Positions 46,518-55,012 of a stretch of 64,000 nt of DNA are shown here, piece after piece (positions within the stretch are counted from its first letter, which is position 1; every line of letters starts with the position of its first letter). A model generated the notes under the pieces. It was given only the letters and a program-made list of their open reading frames with translations, had not been told where the DNA came from and did not search any database. Location: positions 1 through 64,000 of the forward strand of contig NZ_CANLTU010000001.1 in NCBI RefSeq assembly GCF_947494125.1. The letters run 5' to 3'. This DNA comes from an uncultured Tenacibaculum sp. (GTDB lineage Bacteria > Bacteroidota > Bacteroidia > Flavobacteriales > Flavobacteriaceae). A program made the translations under genes and the position numbers.

Positions 46518-47515
46518 TATATAAATGACATTAATGCTCTTGAGTTTATCTGATGTTTTAATTGTTCTATTTTCTCATACATTAACGTAAAAAACATCCT
46601 CCTTTCTACTTCTGCACTTCCGGATATCTTTTGCGAAAACTGTAATTGCTTTTGAAAATACACATCCACTTCATCACAAATTATCTTATCTTCAATTCTC
46701 ATGTAAGAAAGAGAGGTATAAGGAACTAATAATCCTTTTTTAGCATCTGATTTTAAAAACAAAACATGATTGATATTAACTAGCTTATTATAATACAACT
46801 CATACTTTAAATCTTTTTTTGAATTCCAAATTTTAGTTTTTGCTTTTTCTTCAATCCCTTCTATTAGCAGTAATATTTCATCACATAATTGCAAAGCTTC
46901 ACCTCTAGTTATTAGCTTTGTTTTATAAAAATAATATATTGTATGCAAACAACTATTAATTGTAGTATCGCTCCAAACATCAGTAACAGAAACTTCTTTA
47001 AACATTTCTCTAAAACGCTTAGAGTCATTTGAAAAAAATTGTTTTTCAATAAATTCACTAAATGTTTCTATTTTACTTTCATCTTTTTTAGATAAAAAGT
47101 TCAAATAAACATAAACCCTAAATTTACTATATAATGTATCTACAGGAATATGATAAATAGGGATGTTTTTAGCCGTGTAAAAGACTCTAGAATTTTTATC
47201 TGAGGCGTAAGACGCTACATAAAAAGCTACATCTTTATAAAAATCATTTACACCATCATAAGTATTAACATAATTATTTTTAATAATACTTTTAGATAAA
47301 GGGCTACTTAAATCATATAATTCATTTAATGAAATTTCATAATATTTGGCCAGCTCTAGCGCGTCTTTAAACGACAAGGATGTTTTTCCGTTTATTCGCC
47401 TATAGGCTGCATCGTAACTAATATCAAGAACATCAGCTATTTCTTCGGTGAACAAAACATTATTTGGTAACTTTTCCTTTATAAGATTGAAAAGTTTATC
47501 TTTTTCTACACTCAT
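46517..47515 (-). CDS. HTH regulator-like protein with large flavobacterial C-terminal domain
   Basis: A 332-aa protein. Residues 14-66 form an XRE-like helix-turn-helix (FTEEIADVLDISYDAAYRRI, then GKTSLSFKDALELAKYYEIS). The remaining 260 residues are helical, rich in Tyr, Phe and Lys, with no recognised domain. Proteins of this architecture occur in several copies in flavobacteria; their ligands and targets are unknown. The upstream region (47548-47571) has an imperfect dyad, GCAAAAAGAAAA and TTTTTCTTTTGC, that could be an autoregulatory site. It is transcribed alone, converging on mscL. Confidence 0.75.
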   Translation of the reverse strand: MSVEKDKLFNLIKEKLPNNVLFTEEIADVLDISYDAAYRRINGKTSLSFKDALELAKYYEISLNELYDLSSPLSKSIIKNNYVNTYDGVNDFYKDVAFYVASYASDKNSRVFYTAKNIPIYHIPVDTLYSKFRVYVYLNFLSKKDESKIETFSEFIEKQFFSNDSKRFREMFKEVSVTDVWSDTTINSCLHTIYYFYKTKLITRGEALQLCDEILLLIEGIEEKAKTKIWNSKKDLKYELYYNKLVNINHVLFLKSDAKKGLLVPYTSLSYMRIEDKIICDEVDVYFQKQLQFSQKISGSAEVERRMFFTLMYEKIEQLKHQINSRALMSFI

Positions 47516-47665
47516 ACTTTTTACTCAATAGATTTTTCTTAAAAACCGCAAAAAGAAAATTTTTCTTTTGCATTTTTCACAACCACACTTTACATAAAAA
47601 CTTATTAATTTGTTTAACAAGCTTATGCTAGGTGATCAGGGGGGAACATCTATTTAAGTAAAAAG

Positions 47666-47696
47666 AAAGTCTTCTCTTTCCAGAGAGAAGACTTTT
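47666..47696 (-). terminator. Terminator after the AhpD-like gene
   Basis: A 12-bp perfect stem (AAAGTCTTCTCT with AGAGAAGACTTT) with a 6-nt loop; the minus-strand reading continues into CTTTTTAC. It lies 47 nt beyond the stop at 47743. Confidence 0.8.
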
Positions 47697-47742
47697 GTTT
47701 TGCTCTAATGTACGTATTTTTTAAAGTTAAGTCAAGTATAGT

Positions 47743-48333
47743 TTAAATATGTTTACCTTTTTCCCAACCGTGTTTTCCTAAATACTGCTCTCCACTTTCT
47801 ACAGCACCTCCTTCAATAGAAGTTCCCATAGAATCGTTCCATCGATTTAAATATCCAAATAAAGAAATAACACCTAACATTTCCACTATTTCTCCTTCAT
47901 CCCAATACTTATACAATTCAGTTTTTATTTTTTCATCAACCATATTTGGGACCAAAGATGCTGCCAAAGAAAAATCTAATGCAGCTCTTTCAGCATCAGA
48001 AAATGCTGGATGCGTCTTATACTCCCAAATATTATCTAATTGTTCTTGTTCAGCTCCATAACGCTCAGCTGCACGAATTGCATGTGCTTGACAATATCTA
48101 CATCCAGTAGCATTACTTGAAACCCAAGCGATCATTCTTTTTAAAGCTGAAGTTACTTTTCCTTCATTAGCCATAACCGCTTTATTCAAATTAATAAATG
48201 CTTTTGAAATGGCTGGCCTACGTTGCATTGTTAAAACCGAATTTGGACAAAAACCTAAAGTTTCATTAAAAAACTCAGCTAATTCTTTTGTTTCGATGTC
48301 ATGTTCTGCTGATAATGGTGTTACTAGTGGCAT
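47743..48333 (-). CDS. AhpD-like carboxymuconolactone decarboxylase-family protein
   Basis: A 196-aa helical protein of the CMD/peroxidase-related group. The redox motif is Cys78-Arg-Tyr-Cys81-x2-His84 (TGCRYCQAHAIRAAERYG), as in AhpD, and a second helical repeat contains FSDAERAALDFSLAAS. It is likely to take part in peroxide or thiol chemistry, perhaps with the divergent OsmC-type peroxidase gene at 48453, whose start lies 120 nt away. It is a monocistronic unit. Confidence 0.83.
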   Translation of the reverse strand: MPLVTPLSAEHDIETKELAEFFNETLGFCPNSVLTMQRRPAISKAFINLNKAVMANEGKVTSALKRMIAWVSSNATGCRYCQAHAIRAAERYGAEQEQLDNIWEYKTHPAFSDAERAALDFSLAASLVPNMVDEKIKTELYKYWDEGEIVEMLGVISLFGYLNRWNDSMGTSIEGGAVESGEQYLGKHGWEKGKHI

Positions 48334-48371
48334 ATATTTTTATTTTTGTTTTTATTAATAACTTTTTGCAC

Positions 48372-48379
48372 TACGTTTG
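48372..48379 (+). promoter_or_regulatory. -7 box (TACGTTTG) of the OsmC-family gene
   Basis: A perfect TAnnTTTG with a TTTG 23 nt upstream (48345-48348). The start codon at 48453 lies 74 nt downstream, which supports that start over the longer open frame from 48288. Confidence 0.5.
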
Positions 48380-48452
48380 TGTTATAATTCGGCTATATAA
48401 GTCGATTAATACACAAAACAACTTACGCAAGAAACAAAAAAATAATCAAATT

Positions 48453-48878
48453 ATGGCATCACATACAGTCACAACAGTTTGGAAAGAAAATATGCAATTT
48501 GAAACTGACAATCCAAGCGGTCATAAAGTTTTAATTGATACTTCAGAAGAAAATGGAGGAAACAATTCTGGTTTGGGTCCAAAAGCAATGATGCTATCAT
48601 CATTAGCTGGTTGTTCTGGTTTAGACGTAGTTTCTTTATTAAAAAAAATGAGAACTTCTATAACCGACTTTAAAATGGAAGTAACTGGTGAATTAACAGA
48701 AGAACACCCTAAATATTATGATAAAGTTTCTGTAGATTATCATTTTTATGGAGAGAATTTAGATGAAGATAAAATCAACAAAGCCGTTACATTATCTATA
48801 GATAAATATTGTGGTGTAATGGAAATGTTTAGAAAATTTGCTAAAGTAAAAACAGCTACTCATTTTCATAACCAATAA
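48453..48878 (+). CDS. OsmC-family peroxiredoxin-like protein
   Basis: A 141-aa protein starting MASHTVTTVWKENMQFETDN, the usual OsmC/YhfA beginning. The frame stays open 55 codons upstream, but that part is unlike the family and would start before the -7 box. The two redox cysteines are Cys54 (LAGCSGLDVVSLL) and Cys120 (DKYCGVMEMF). Such proteins reduce organic hydroperoxides using a thiol cofactor. It is divergent from an AhpD-like gene, and recJ follows after 17 nt. Confidence 0.92.
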   Translation: MASHTVTTVWKENMQFETDNPSGHKVLIDTSEENGGNNSGLGPKAMMLSSLAGCSGLDVVSLLKKMRTSITDFKMEVTGELTEEHPKYYDKVSVDYHFYGENLDEDKINKAVTLSIDKYCGVMEMFRKFAKVKTATHFHNQ

Positions 48879-48895
48879 AAAATCAACAAATTGCT

Positions 48896-50581
48896 ATGCG
48901 TTGGAAATTAAAACCAGAACCTAATTCTGAAAAAACAAATCAACTAGCTAAAGAACTTGGTGTAAATAAAGTATTGGCTAAAATTTTGGCTCAACGTAAT
49001 ATCGACACCTTTGATAAGGCTAAGTTATTTTTCCGCCCAACGCTCAATGACCTCCATGATCCTTTTTTAATGAAGGACATGAGCATTGCTGTTCAACGAA
49101 TTGAGAAAGCCATTAGTAAAAATGAAAACATATTAGTTTATGGCGATTATGATGTTGATGGAACTACAGCAGTTTCCTTAATGTCATCTTATCTAAAAAC
49201 TATTCACCCTAATATTTCAACTTATATTCCAGATAGGTATAAAGAAGGGTATGGAGTTTCTTATGATGGTATTGATTTTGCTGAAGACAATGATTTTTCT
49301 TTAATTATTGCTTTAGATTGTGGAATTAAAGCAATTGACAAAGTTGACTACGCTACTAATAAAAATATAGATTTTATTATATGTGATCATCACAAACCAG
49401 GAAATAAAATCCCTAAAGCTATAGCTATTTTAAACCCAAAACAAGTAGATTGCAATTATCCTTATAATGAATTATGTGGTTGTGGTGTTGGTTTTAAATT
49501 AATTCAAGCATTAGCTTCCAAAAGAGGACAAACTATTGAAGATTTAATTCCTTATTTAGATTTAGTTGCTACTGCTATTGCGGCCGACATTGTTCCTATG
49601 ACTGGAGAAAACAGAACCTTAACTTATTTTGGATTACAAGTTATAAATTCTCAACCTAGAAATGGAATTAAAGCAATTATTCAACAAACTCAAAAGCAAG
49701 AACTAACAATTACTGATGTTGTTTTTATTATTGCTCCAAGAATAAATGCAGCTGGTAGGATGAAGCATGGTAATTATGCTGTTGAATTACTTACTGAAAT
49801 GAATCTTGACTCTGCAATTGAATTTGCTTCAGCTATTGAAAAGTTTAATTCCGATAGAAAAGATTTGGATAAAAAAATTACACAGGAGGCTTTAATTCAA
49901 ATTGAAAACAACAATGAAGAAGAAAATTTCACAACCGTAGTTTTTAACGAAACATGGCATAAAGGAGTAATTGGTATTGTAGCTTCTCGACTAATTGAAA
50001 CCTACTATAGACCCACTTTAGTATTTACCAAAAGTGGTGAGAAACTAGCAGCTTCTGCACGTTCAGTTAAAGGTTTTGACGTTTATAATGCTCTAGAACA
50101 ATGTTCAGAATTCATTGAACAATTTGGTGGTCATAAATATGCTGCAGGTTTAACCTTACTTCCAGAACAATATGAAAACTTTAAAGCTAAATTTGAAGAA
50201 GTAGTTTCTAAAACCATTGACAAAAATTTATTAACTCCAGAAATTACTATTGACGCAGAAATAGATTTATCTGAAATTACTCCAAAATTTTATCGAATCA
50301 TTCAACAAATGGCTCCTTTTGGCCCCTTAAATATGAAACCAGTTTTTTCGACATCTTCAGTTCGAGACAATGGATACGGAAAACAAGTAGGAGCAGATAA
50401 AGATCATTTAAAATTGAATATAATTTATGGCTCTGATAAAAAAACATACAATGCTATTGGTTTTAACTTAGGCAAAAAAATAGCCTCTATTCAAAACGAT
50501 TTTGACATTACTTATACACTAGATGAAAACACCTGGAACAATTACACATCAATTCAATTAGTTCTAAAAGATTTAAAATAA
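48896..50581 (+). CDS. recJ: Single-stranded-DNA exonuclease RecJ
   Basis: A 561-aa 5'-3' ssDNA exonuclease of the DHH superfamily used in recombination and mismatch repair. The motifs VYGDYDVDGTTAVSLM, ALDCGIKAID and CDHHKPG (the DHH core) are present. DHHA1 follows, with ARSVKGFDVYNALEQCSEFI and FGGHKYAAGLTL, and the OB domain lies at the end (SIQLVLKDLK). All metal-ligand motifs are intact and the length is normal. Confidence 0.96.
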   Translation: MRWKLKPEPNSEKTNQLAKELGVNKVLAKILAQRNIDTFDKAKLFFRPTLNDLHDPFLMKDMSIAVQRIEKAISKNENILVYGDYDVDGTTAVSLMSSYLKTIHPNISTYIPDRYKEGYGVSYDGIDFAEDNDFSLIIALDCGIKAIDKVDYATNKNIDFIICDHHKPGNKIPKAIAILNPKQVDCNYPYNELCGCGVGFKLIQALASKRGQTIEDLIPYLDLVATAIAADIVPMTGENRTLTYFGLQVINSQPRNGIKAIIQQTQKQELTITDVVFIIAPRINAAGRMKHGNYAVELLTEMNLDSAIEFASAIEKFNSDRKDLDKKITQEALIQIENNNEEENFTTVVFNETWHKGVIGIVASRLIETYYRPTLVFTKSGEKLAASARSVKGFDVYNALEQCSEFIEQFGGHKYAAGLTLLPEQYENFKAKFEEVVSKTIDKNLLTPEITIDAEIDLSEITPKFYRIIQQMAPFGPLNMKPVFSTSSVRDNGYGKQVGADKDHLKLNIIYGSDKKTYNAIGFNLGKKIASIQNDFDITYTLDENTWNNYTSIQLVLKDLK

Positions 50582-50618
50582 ATTTATTTAGATTAAATCT
50601 AAATAAATTATATATTTG
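50581..50618 (+). promoter_or_regulatory. 29-bp perfect palindrome abutting -7 box TATATTTG
   Basis: Two 14-bp arms (50581-50594 and 50596-50609) form a perfect inverted repeat about a single central A; the core is TTTAGATTAAATCTAAA. The -7 box TATATTTG lies at 50611-50618, directly after the dyad. Architecture and half-site (TTTAGA/CTAAA) match the operator at 28073-28115 near the DtxR-type regulator gene. The first base overlaps the recJ stop codon. Confidence 0.8.
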
Positions 50619-50638
50619 TTTCCATAATAAGTTTTAAT

Positions 50639-50983
50639 ATGGAAAACATTGTAAAAATATACGACAATAAAATTGGCATTTCATTTCGTTGGAAAGAAAC
50701 AAATTCTAATCTAACTCAAATAATATTTAATGATACTGGTTTTCATTTAACCGAAAATGAAATTGAAGCCTTTTTAGAAAAAGTAACAGATTCTAAGCTA
50801 CAAAAAAATTGCGCTACTTGCATTAAAGGAGAGAATTGTAAATCTATATTATTACAAACTCCTTCAGAAAAAGTAAGCATGGCTGTTTCACAAGTTGAAC
50901 TTGGACAAATTGATGATTTACTAAAAGGTACGCTTTTTCAACTTCGCTTAAATAACTACTTAATTGATATATGTAAAAATTAA
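50639..50983 (+). CDS. Small four-cysteine protein under a metal-type operator, unknown function
   Basis: A 114-aa soluble protein with Cys58-x2-Cys61-x5-Cys67 (CATCIKGENC) and Cys112 near the end, enough for a metal or Fe-S site. The rest is a mixed alpha/beta fold with no recognised domain. The start lies 21 nt after the -7 box. The palindrome covering the promoter suggests repression by a DtxR-like metal sensor, so a part in metal trafficking is plausible (inference). I do not recognise the family. Confidence 0.7.
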   Translation: MENIVKIYDNKIGISFRWKETNSNLTQIIFNDTGFHLTENEIEAFLEKVTDSKLQKNCATCIKGENCKSILLQTPSEKVSMAVSQVELGQIDDLLKGTLFQLRLNNYLIDICKN

Positions 50984-51011
50984 AAGAGCTTGCAAATTTG
51001 CAAGCTCTTTT
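50982..51011. terminator. Bidirectional terminator (perfect 30-bp palindrome)
   Basis: AAAAGAGCTTGCAAA is followed directly by its complement. It starts at the stop codon of the four-cysteine protein and ends 5 nt before the nuclease stop at 51016, so it can serve both convergent genes. Confidence 0.9.
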
Positions 51012-51015
51012 AATT

Positions 51016-52065
51016 TTATTTTTCTTTAATCAAATACATATAAACCGGAAAATGATCACTGTACCCTCCAGTATATTTTCCATTTGCAAAACTTCTTTTT
51101 GGATATCCTTTATAACGTCCTTTTTTTCTCGTTAAAAAGCGTTTATTAAAAATTCCTGATTTAAACATTTTAAAAGAAGAAAAATCTTTTTTTCCTTTAT
51201 CTAACAATGGAGAAGTTATTAAAATTTGATCAAATAAATTGATATTATCTCTATATGCTAATGTGTTAAATCCACGACGAAACATGTCTTCATAAGGATT
51301 ATAAAGATCACCTTTCTTTACATTTTTCTTTTTAGTTTTTGTTTTTAGAACCGTTTTAAAACTAGAATTTATCGGATCATCATTAAAATCTCCCATAACT
51401 ATTATCTTTGCTTTAGGATCATTCTTTTTTATTTTTTCAATTACCTGAGTTACTTTATAAGCTGCTTTTTCACGTAATGGTCTACTCTTAGCTTCACCAC
51501 CACTTCTAGATGGCCAGTGATTTACTATTACATGTACTAGTTCATCATCTAAATATCCAGAAACTAAAAGAATATCTCTAGTATAAACTTTTCTATTATT
51601 AGCATAAATATTAGGATTAAATGCCTCAAAATGGATAGGTTTAAAATAACGCTTTTGATATAATAAAGCTACATCTATTCCACGTTTATCAGGTGAATCG
51701 AAATGAATAATTCCGTAATTTTTTTTCTTTAGTTTTTCAGTCTTTATTAAATCTTCTAATACTTTTTTATTTTCTACCTCTGCAACTCCTAAAAGTGTAG
51801 GACTTGTTTTTGCCTTTTCCGCTCCTAATTGATTAATAACATCAGAAAGTTTTTCTAATTTATCTTTATAAACGGCCTCTCTATTACCATTGAGCTCCAT
51901 CATTGGACTAGCTTCATCATTCTTTTCAAGATCATTAACAGTATCGAAAAGGTTTTCAAGATTATAAAACCCGACTGTTCTGATTTTGTATTTCTTTTGA
52001 CTTTGTTGGGCAAAAGATGAAAATGTTATAAGGAATATAACTAAAACTGATATTATTTTTCTCAT
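51016..52065 (-). CDS. Secreted endonuclease/exonuclease/phosphatase-family protein
   Basis: A 349-aa exported protein with a signal peptide (MRKIISVLVIFLITFSSFA-Q). The EEP catalytic set is complete: NLENLF, the metal-binding Glu in VAEVEN, VNHWPSR, VMGDFNDDP and the terminal SDHFPV. Its members are DNases, sphingomyelinases or inositol phosphatases; the NHWPSRSGG pattern is that of extracellular DNase-like proteins. The frame stays open to 52086, but the -7 box TATTTTTG at 52084-52091 would begin transcription inside that extension, so I use the start at 52065. It is divergent from a TonB receptor. Confidence 0.85.
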   Translation of the reverse strand: MRKIISVLVIFLITFSSFAQQSQKKYKIRTVGFYNLENLFDTVNDLEKNDEASPMMELNGNREAVYKDKLEKLSDVINQLGAEKAKTSPTLLGVAEVENKKVLEDLIKTEKLKKKNYGIIHFDSPDKRGIDVALLYQKRYFKPIHFEAFNPNIYANNRKVYTRDILLVSGYLDDELVHVIVNHWPSRSGGEAKSRPLREKAAYKVTQVIEKIKKNDPKAKIIVMGDFNDDPINSSFKTVLKTKTKKKNVKKGDLYNPYEDMFRRGFNTLAYRDNINLFDQILITSPLLDKGKKDFSSFKMFKSGIFNKRFLTRKKGRYKGYPKRSFANGKYTGGYSDHFPVYMYLIKEK

Positions 52066-52083
52066 TTTATAAAATTTACGCGG

Positions 52084-52091
52084 CAAAAATA
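52084..52091 (-). promoter_or_regulatory. -7 box (TATTTTTG) of the secreted nuclease gene
   Basis: A perfect minus-strand TAnnTTTG, with a TTG 15 nt further upstream (52107-52109), slightly short of ideal. It implies a leader of only about 13 nt and fixes the nuclease start at 52065. Confidence 0.5.
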
Positions 52092-52145
52092 ATACAAATT
52101 TTAAGCCAATAAGGTTTTTATAGAATAATAATAAATTTAATAATG

Positions 52146-52185
52146 TTAACTTAACATTAACGTTATCTTAAATTTGTTAATTTTG
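52146..52185 (+). promoter_or_regulatory. TTAAC direct repeats (11-bp period) and -7 box before the TonB receptor
   Basis: TTAACT (52146), TTAACG (52157) and TTAAAT (52168) are spaced exactly 11 bp apart, with an extra TTAACA at 52151. Two overlapping -7 boxes follow: TAAATTTG (52169-52176) and TAATTTTG (52178-52185). The geometry is that of PhoB/PhoP-type sites. The repeats lie between two divergent genes, so both could be controlled. Confidence 0.5.
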
Positions 52186-52252
52186 CGTCCCTTTTATTGA
52201 ATAGTGTTATAAAAGGGGTTAACATATTTAAATATTTTATAAACAAACATTT

Positions 52253-54994
52253 ATGAGAAATTTTACGGTAACAATGTTATTAGTCCTCTCTAGTTTTTTA
52301 ACTATGAATGCGCAGAACATTGTAAAAGGAATCGTAATAAACAATGATTCCGAAAAACCTCTACAAGGTGTTTCTATAAATGTAAAAGAAACTAACATTA
52401 GTACTACTACTGATGCTAATGGAGCTTTTACATTGAATGGTTTACCAGATGGACAACAAATTGTAGTTGTATCTTTTAATGGGTTTGAAACCCAAAACTT
52501 CCCTGTTAGATTATCTGGAAAGGTAATTGATTTAGGTACTGTTATGATGTATGAAGATATATCAGAAGATCAAGATTTAAGCACCATTACTATTACTGAT
52601 GATGAATTAAATGATGATTCTAGCTCGGCAGATAATATTTCTGGGCTATTACAATCTTCAAGAGATGTATATTTACGTACAGCAGCTTTTGAGTGGAGTT
52701 CATCTTTTTACAGAATTAAAGGTTTAGATTCTGAAAACGGTAAAGTTCTTATCAATGGTATTGAAATGAACAAACTATACAACGGTCGTCCACAATGGAG
52801 TAACTGGGGTGGTTTAAATGATGTTTTACGTAATCAAGAGTTTAGCACAGGTTTAACACCTTCTAATTATACCTTTGGTGGAGCATTAGGTTCAACAAAC
52901 ATTAACACAAGAGCTTCTGAATACAGAAAAGGTGCAAGAATTTCTTATGCTTCTTCTAATAGAAGTTACTCACATCGTTTAATGGCAACTTATGCTTCTG
53001 GTTTATTAGAAAACGGATGGGCTATTACTGCTTCTGGTAGTAAAAGGTATGCTGAAGAAGGGTTTGTTGATGGTACTTTATATAATGCTCATTCAATTTT
53101 CGTTTCTCTTGAAAAGCAAATTAATGATAACCATAGCTTAAACTTAACTGTTATTCAAGCTCAAAATAGAAGAGGTAAATCTGCTCCTAACACACAAGAA
53201 GTATTTGATATAAAAGGGATTAAATACAACTCATACTGGGGATACCAAGCTGGTGAATTGAGAAACTCTCGTATTAAAAGAGTTGATGAGCCAATAATTA
53301 TGTTAAACCATTACTGGAACATAGGTGAGAATACTACCTTAAATACTGGTGTTGCATATCAATTTGGAGAAATAGGTAACAGCCGTTTAGATTTTAATGG
53401 AGGAAATAACCCAGACCCTACCTACTATAGAAAATTACCTAGTTATTATTTATCTAATCCAAATGGAGCTGATTTTGAAGGAGCTTATAAAGCTTTAACA
53501 AATTTCCAAAATAATGGTCAAATCAATTGGGATGATTTATATTTTGGTAATGAAGGTGATAAAAACGATGCTCGTTTTGTTTTATATGAAGACAGAAATG
53601 ATGATAAACAATTTACAGCTAATACAATTCTTAATACTGAATTAACTGACAATATTACTTTAAACGCTAATTTGGAATATCGTAGATTAAAGTCTGAAAA
53701 CTTTGCGTCAATTATCGATATGTTAGGAGCTAATTTTTATAAAGATGTAAATAATTTTGGTAATAGTTTCGCCCAACAGCAAAGTAATATACTAACTCCT
53801 GAGAGATTCGTTACTAAAGGAGATCGTTTTAAATACAACTATAACTTAGAATCTCAAGTTTATGGTGGTTTTGCTCAATTACAGTTTAAGTATAACAAAG
53901 TAGATTTTTATGTTGCAGGTTCTGCTCATAATACATCTCACCAAAGAGAAGGTCTATATCAAAACGGTTACCGTCCTTTAAACTCTTTAGGTAAATCTAA
54001 AAAATTAGACTTCTTTAACTTTGGTGCTAAAGCAGGAGTTACTTATAAAATTTCTGGACGTCATTTATTAGATTTCAATGGGGGGTATATTACAAAAGCT
54101 CCTTCAATAAGAAATTCTTTTGCTAATTCAAGAATTAGTAACGAAACAGTAGCTGATGTTAGCTCTTTAGAAAGTGAAAAAATAATGTCTTTTGATGCTT
54201 CTTATATTTTAAGAACTCCATTCATCACATCTAAATTAACAGGGTATTACACAGATATTAAAGATGCTACTGAAATTTCTTTTTTCTTTGCTGATGGTTT
54301 AAATGGTGATTCTTCAGCATTTATTCAAGAAATTTTAACTGGAATTAACAAACGTCATATGGGTGTTGAATTCGGTATAGAAGCTCAAGTTACTCCTACT
54401 ATTAAATTAAGAGGTGCTGCAAACTATGGACAATATACATACAACAACAATCCTGACATTATTGCTAAATCGGACGATCCAAGTTTTTCTTTTGATAAAA
54501 GAAAAGCTTTATTAAAAGATTATAAAATAGCAGCAGGACCACAAACTGCTTACTCTTTAGGTTTTGATTATAGAGACCCAGATTATTGGTTTGTAGGCGT
54601 TACTGCTAACTACTTTGATAGAGCATATGTTGATGTATCTCCTATTAGAAGAACTGATAACTTCTCTAATGATATAGATGGACAAGTTTTTGCTGATTAC
54701 GATCCTGTATTAGCAAGACAATTATTAACTCAAGAGAGATTTGATGATTACTTTACATTAAATGCTATTGGAGGTAAATCATGGAAAATTGGAAATAATA
54801 AATTCATCAGTGTTTTTGCTAGCGTAAGTAACATTTTAGGTGAAGAATATAAAACTGGTGGTTTCGAACAAGGAAGAAATGCTAATTATCGTGAATTAAG
54901 AGACGATAATGCTAATGGTGCTCCAACTTTTGGAAATAAATATTGGTTTGGTAGAGGTACAACTTACTTCTTAAATGTAAATTATAGATTTTAA
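52253..54994 (+). CDS. TonB-dependent receptor paired with DUF5689/LTD lipoprotein
   Basis: A 913-aa outer-membrane receptor. It has a signal peptide (to about residue 20, TMNAQ), a carboxypeptidase-regulatory-like domain (about 23-95), a plug (about 120-240, with YRIKGLDSENGKVLINGIEM) and a barrel ending NYRF. It is not a SusC (no SusD follows); instead a DUF5689/lamin-tail lipoprotein starts 18 nt later. It lies divergent from a secreted EEP nuclease. Together they look like an uptake system for a phosphodiester or nucleic-acid-derived ligand. This is inference from neighbours. Confidence 0.85.
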   Translation: MRNFTVTMLLVLSSFLTMNAQNIVKGIVINNDSEKPLQGVSINVKETNISTTTDANGAFTLNGLPDGQQIVVVSFNGFETQNFPVRLSGKVIDLGTVMMYEDISEDQDLSTITITDDELNDDSSSADNISGLLQSSRDVYLRTAAFEWSSSFYRIKGLDSENGKVLINGIEMNKLYNGRPQWSNWGGLNDVLRNQEFSTGLTPSNYTFGGALGSTNINTRASEYRKGARISYASSNRSYSHRLMATYASGLLENGWAITASGSKRYAEEGFVDGTLYNAHSIFVSLEKQINDNHSLNLTVIQAQNRRGKSAPNTQEVFDIKGIKYNSYWGYQAGELRNSRIKRVDEPIIMLNHYWNIGENTTLNTGVAYQFGEIGNSRLDFNGGNNPDPTYYRKLPSYYLSNPNGADFEGAYKALTNFQNNGQINWDDLYFGNEGDKNDARFVLYEDRNDDKQFTANTILNTELTDNITLNANLEYRRLKSENFASIIDMLGANFYKDVNNFGNSFAQQQSNILTPERFVTKGDRFKYNYNLESQVYGGFAQLQFKYNKVDFYVAGSAHNTSHQREGLYQNGYRPLNSLGKSKKLDFFNFGAKAGVTYKISGRHLLDFNGGYITKAPSIRNSFANSRISNETVADVSSLESEKIMSFDASYILRTPFITSKLTGYYTDIKDATEISFFFADGLNGDSSAFIQEILTGINKRHMGVEFGIEAQVTPTIKLRGAANYGQYTYNNNPDIIAKSDDPSFSFDKRKALLKDYKIAAGPQTAYSLGFDYRDPDYWFVGVTANYFDRAYVDVSPIRRTDNFSNDIDGQVFADYDPVLARQLLTQERFDDYFTLNAIGGKSWKIGNNKFISVFASVSNILGEEYKTGGFEQGRNANYRELRDDNANGAPTFGNKYWFGRGTTYFLNVNYRF

Positions 54995-55012
54995 TAAAAA
55001 CAACATAACAAA

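Noticed and set aside
47631..47648. G-rich patch (GGTGATCAGGGGGGAACA) in the intergenic region
   Set aside because: It is too short for a four-tract quadruplex and has no repeat partner; I found no feature to attach it to.
48288..48452. N-terminal extension of the OsmC-family frame with a hydrophobic stretch
   Set aside because: The -7 box TACGTTTG lies inside it and OsmC proteins start at MASHTV-like positions; the extension is probably untranslated.
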